8,029 nt of DNA from Prevotella sp. CAG:1092. Lineage in GTDB: Bacteria; Bacteroidota; Bacteroidia; Bacteroidales; Bacteroidaceae. A program made the translations under genes and the position numbers. How positions within the stretch are numbered: the stretch's first letter is position 1; each line of letters opens with the position of its first letter. A model generated the notes under the pieces. The model had not been told where the DNA came from and did no database searches. It was given only the letters and a program-made list of their open reading frames with translations. The stretch spans positions 4,823 to 12,851 of the forward strand of contig HF994056.1 in assembly GCA_000436915.1 (NCBI GenBank), written 5' to 3'. Below, piece by piece: positions 5,679 to 8,029 of this stretch.

Positions 5679-6291
5679 TAAGCAGCCTTCGGGTGCAATG
5701 TTGGGATTATGGGAAATGAATGAAAGTATAGAGCAATTGCTCTATGCTTATCCCTCGTTGCATGCTCTTTTGTCATCTCTTGAACATTATCGTAGCGATG
5801 TTCGTAAGTTGGAAAAGCTTGCCGTTCATGCTTTGTTGCAAGAGATGACAGGATTATCTAATCCGATTATCAATCACAACCCTGACGGTCGTCCTATTTT
5901 TGAGGGGTGGGAGATAAGCGTTAGTCATACTCGTGGTATGGCAGCCGTTATCCTCCGTGAAAATGATGATAACAATCTTTCTTCCCTTTCGCCTGTAGCC
6001 ATAGATATAGAATATATTAGCGATAGGGTATCTCGTATTACTTCCCGTTTTCTTCGTCCCGACGAAGAGACATCAACTTTACTTCAGCAATTAGTATGTT
6101 GGTGTGCTAAGGAGACTGCCTACAAGTTTTTTTCTTCTCAACATCTCGAACTTCTCGATATGCGTATTTTGCCTTTTGAGCTTTCTGCAAAAGGCACAGG
6201 CGATTTATTCTTGGAAAACCTCAAGACTCAGGAAAAAATAGATATCGTCTATCATATTTCCGAAAGATATGTCTTGACCTATACTTGTTGA
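5659..6291 (+). CDS. 4'-phosphopantetheinyl transferase superfamily protein
   Basis: A 210-residue enzyme of the Sfp/AcpS-like superfamily, which moves the phosphopantetheine arm of coenzyme A onto a serine of acyl or peptidyl carrier proteins. The order of motifs is diagnostic. HNPDGRPIFEGWEISVSHTRG (73-93) contains the substrate-positioning G-R-P and S-x-S-H elements. VAIDIEYIS (113-121) holds the Mg-binding D116 and E118. WCAKETAYK (148-156) is the W-x-x-K-E motif with K151 and E152. The N-terminal 60 residues are more variable, as is normal. The length fits the single-chain Sfp-like type. The ATG at 5659 lies inside the end of gldE (20-base overlap). A terminator follows the stop by about 15 bases, making this the last gene of the run. 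The carrier-protein target cannot be read from the window. Confidence 0.92.
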   Translation: MPLIRIDKQPSGAMLGLWEMNESIEQLLYAYPSLHALLSSLEHYRSDVRKLEKLAVHALLQEMTGLSNPIINHNPDGRPIFEGWEISVSHTRGMAAVILRENDDNNLSSLSPVAIDIEYISDRVSRITSRFLRPDEETSTLLQQLVCWCAKETAYKFFSSQHLELLDMRILPFELSAKGTGDLFLENLKTQEKIDIVYHISERYVLTYTC

Positions 6292-6306
6292 TTTCTATTA
6301 TATAAT

Positions 6307-6337
6307 AAGGTATAAGCTCAGCTAATACCTTTTTTTA
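6307..6337 (+). terminator. Rho-independent terminator after the ssb-gldE-transferase run
   Basis: AGGTAT at 6308-6313 pairs with ATACCT at 6325-6330. After one A-A mismatch, AGC pairs with GCT around a TCA loop. Seven T residues follow directly (6330-6336). Position and shape fit termination of the upstream operon before the susC-like gene. Confidence 0.8.
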
Positions 6338-6461
6338 TTTGTTGTTATCAAAAAAACATGTATCTGTATCAAAAATTGTCGTTTGCAAAGTTTTAAATAT
6401 GTTTATTTTGCAAAAAATAATTAAACTATATTTATTTTATTAACTAACTAAAAACTTAAAC
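6338..6461 (+). promoter_or_regulatory. Promoter/leader region of the SusC-like gene
   Basis: A non-coding, AT-rich 124 bp. TTTG at 6382-6385 (within the palindrome TTTGCAAA), a 17-base spacer and TTATTTTG at 6403-6410 form a candidate promoter with one mismatch to TAnnTTTG. The leader would be about 45-50 bases. Upstream, TATCAAAAA occurs twice, at 6346-6354 and 6367-6375, exactly 21 bp apart. That is about two helical turns and could be a regulator site. No sigma/anti-sigma or HTCS regulator gene lies within the window. Confidence 0.5.
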
Positions 6462-8029
6462 ATGCAACAAACAAATGAAAAAAGTCTGATGACTAAGTTC
6501 ACCAGATGCTTGTTCCTATTGATGTTCATGGTATGTGCTTCTGCAGCTTATGCCCAGGGACTCAAGGTATCAGGTACAGTTGTTGATGACATGGGCGAAC
6601 CTGTCATCGGCGCAAGTGTAACGGTACAAGGCACCACAAATGGTTGCGTTACTGACATTGATGGTAAGTATACCCTTACCAAGGTTGCTAAGAATGCAAC
6701 CCTTGTTTTCACTTACATTGGTTTTACTCAGCAAAATGTTTCCGTTAATGGACGTACAAGTTTGAACGTCACCATGAAGGAAGACCAGAAGACCCTCGAC
6801 GAATTGGTAGTTGTCGGTTATGGTTCGATGAAGAAGAGTGATTTGACAGGTGCTATGTCGCGTATCACCAGCAAGCAGATTCAGGAGCGTCCTGTACAGA
6901 ATGCTCTTCAGGCTATGCAGGGTAAGACTCCTGGTGTTGATGTAACTTCTAACAACCGTCCTGGTGAGCTCGGCGATATCCGTATCCGTGGTAATCGTTC
7001 GCTTCTTGCCGACAACACTCCTCTTTATGTTATCGATGGTATTCCATTGACAGCAGGTTCTATGGCCGATATCAACCCTTCTGATATTGAGAGCATGGAA
7101 GTCCTCAAGGATGCTTCTGCTACTGCTATCTATGGTTCTCGTGGTGCCAATGGTGTTGTTCTTATCACCACCAAGAAGGCTCAGACTGGTCGTGTTTCTA
7201 TTAATTATGATGGATCATACTCTTGGTCAAACCTCGATTCTACTACCGATTATATGAATGCAGGTCAGTTGCTCGACTATCAGCGCAATGCTGCTATCAC
7301 AGGTGGTACCTACAATGGTGCTTACGGCACAGCTCCTGATCCAGACCGCGACCGTGCTATCTCTGGTATGGGTAGTGAGTCATGGACCGACCGCGTTATC
7401 CGTTCTGCATATGCTTACAATGCCGATGGTTCTTTGAAGCTTCGTTATGCAACAGAGGCAGAAAAGGCTATGGGATATGCTGATCAGGTACCTGTTTATA
7501 ATGCAGGTAGCTTGTTTAACCAGGATTGGGGTAAGCTCGTTACACGTACAGCCTTCACCCACAACCACCAGGTTTCTCTTTCTGCAGGTACTGATAAGTC
7601 AAAGCTTTATATGAGCTTCGGTTATTTGAATCAGGAAGTTCCTGTTAAGGACCAAGACTATGAGCGTTTCACAGTCAATATTAATGGTGAAATCAAGCCT
7701 CTCCAGTTCTTAACTATTGGTATGGGCGTTAATGCATCACACTCTATAAAGAACTACGGTATCGTTAGCAACTTCGAAAATACCGTTGCCAAAGACTCTT
7801 ATGGTTTGGCCATGAACACCATGCCTTGGGTTCCTGCTTACAACCTCGATGGTACCTATCTTGTAGGTTCTACCAACGGTCAAGCAGGTCATAACATCGC
7901 TTCCGACGTTTCTCATTCTACCAACGAATATCGCTACTATGGTTTCAACCTCAGCTCTTATGCAGAAGTTGACTTCGGTCATATCTATGCACCTTTGAAG
8001 GGACTCCGTTGGCGCACCAACTTCGGTAG
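6462..8029 (+). CDS. SusC/RagA-family TonB-dependent outer-membrane transporter, 3' end outside window
   Basis: The N-terminal 522 codons of a SusC-like transporter, a family usually near 1000 residues that imports glycans or peptides with a SusD-like lipoprotein using TonB energy. A signal peptide covers about residues 1-31: a basic stretch, then hydrophobic LFLLMFMVCASAA, with likely cleavage after AYA before Q32. The CarboxypepD-regulatory-like domain follows at about 35-105 (KVSGTVVDDMGEPVIGASV). The linker LDELVVVGYG (112-121) and the plug domain come next, with RIRGNRSL, YVIDGIPL and the RagA signature DIESMEVLKDASATAIYGSR and onward at 208-239. The start of the beta-barrel then runs off the edge. 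There is no STN domain, so direct FecR/anti-sigma signalling from the N-terminus is not indicated. ATG 6489 (M10) is an alternative start giving a tighter signal peptide. The frame is intact; the final GGT-AG is a split codon and not a stop. Substrate cannot be inferred. Confidence 0.95.
   Translation, partial: MQQTNEKSLMTKFTRCLFLLMFMVCASAAYAQGLKVSGTVVDDMGEPVIGASVTVQGTTNGCVTDIDGKYTLTKVAKNATLVFTYIGFTQQNVSVNGRTSLNVTMKEDQKTLDELVVVGYGSMKKSDLTGAMSRITSKQIQERPVQNALQAMQGKTPGVDVTSNNRPGELGDIRIRGNRSLLADNTPLYVIDGIPLTAGSMADINPSDIESMEVLKDASATAIYGSRGANGVVLITTKKAQTGRVSINYDGSYSWSNLDSTTDYMNAGQLLDYQRNAAITGGTYNGAYGTAPDPDRDRAISGMGSESWTDRVIRSAYAYNADGSLKLRYATEAEKAMGYADQVPVYNAGSLFNQDWGKLVTRTAFTHNHQVSLSAGTDKSKLYMSFGYLNQEVPVKDQDYERFTVNINGEIKPLQFLTIGMGVNASHSIKNYGIVSNFENTVAKDSYGLAMNTMPWVPAYNLDGTYLVGSTNGQAGHNIASDVSHSTNEYRYYGFNLSSYAEVDFGHIYAPLKGLRWRTNFG

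Noticed and set aside
7380..7982. Minus-strand open frames at 7380-7568 and 7737-7982
   Set aside because: They are antisense to the continuous, well-supported SusC/RagA reading frame and show no protein-like motif.
8025..8029. Terminal TAG at the window edge as a stop for the SusC-like gene
   Set aside because: In frame the last bases read GGT-AG, an incomplete codon. The beta-barrel is only partly present, so the gene continues.

Overview
The window looks like ordinary chromosomal DNA from a member of the Bacteroidetes, most likely the order Bacteroidales and plausibly a Prevotella/Segatella-type organism. The evidence is a SusC/RagA-type TonB-dependent transporter, a GldE-type CNNM/CBS protein, an NspC-type polyamine decarboxylase, AT-rich spacers without clear Shine-Dalgarno sequences, and promoters matching the Bacteroidetes TTTG / TAnnTTTG pattern. 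The genus is an inference from gene content and protein flavour; the sequence does not prove it.

Layout. Positions 1-1399 lie on the minus strand: a partial ribose-phosphate pyrophosphokinase (prs, C-terminus off the window) and, upstream of it, a small diverged thiamine-phosphate-synthase/TenI-like protein. A 97 bp divergent intergenic region carries two back-to-back promoters that may share a palindromic TTGCAA at their -33 positions. From 1497 everything is on the plus strand. First comes nspC (carboxynorspermidine decarboxylase), then a 156 bp spacer ending in a strong tRNA promoter, then four tRNA genes: Gly(GCC), Leu(CAG), Leu(GAG) and a second, identical Gly(GCC).

Only 29 bp after the last tRNA, with no terminator visible, begins a compact run of four genes: an uncharacterised 187-residue protein, ssb, gldE (TTG start) and a 4'-phosphopantetheinyl transferase that overlaps gldE by 20 bases. 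A Rho-independent terminator follows at about 6307-6337. After a 124 bp regulatory spacer comes a SusC/RagA-family outer-membrane transporter, which runs off the right edge with 522 codons visible; a SusD partner would be expected just beyond.

Functionally the window is mostly housekeeping: PRPP synthesis, possibly thiamine-related chemistry, spermidine-type polyamine synthesis, tRNAs, single-stranded DNA binding, an inner-membrane GldE/CorC-like protein and acyl-carrier-protein activation. It ends at the edge of a nutrient-uptake (Sus-like) locus. I see no CRISPR array, transposase, phage gene or toxin-antitoxin pair. The items most worth a second look are the unknown gene placed between a tRNA cluster and ssb, the possible tRNA-mRNA mixed transcript, the diverged TenI-like protein, and the repeated TTGCA elements at the promoters.
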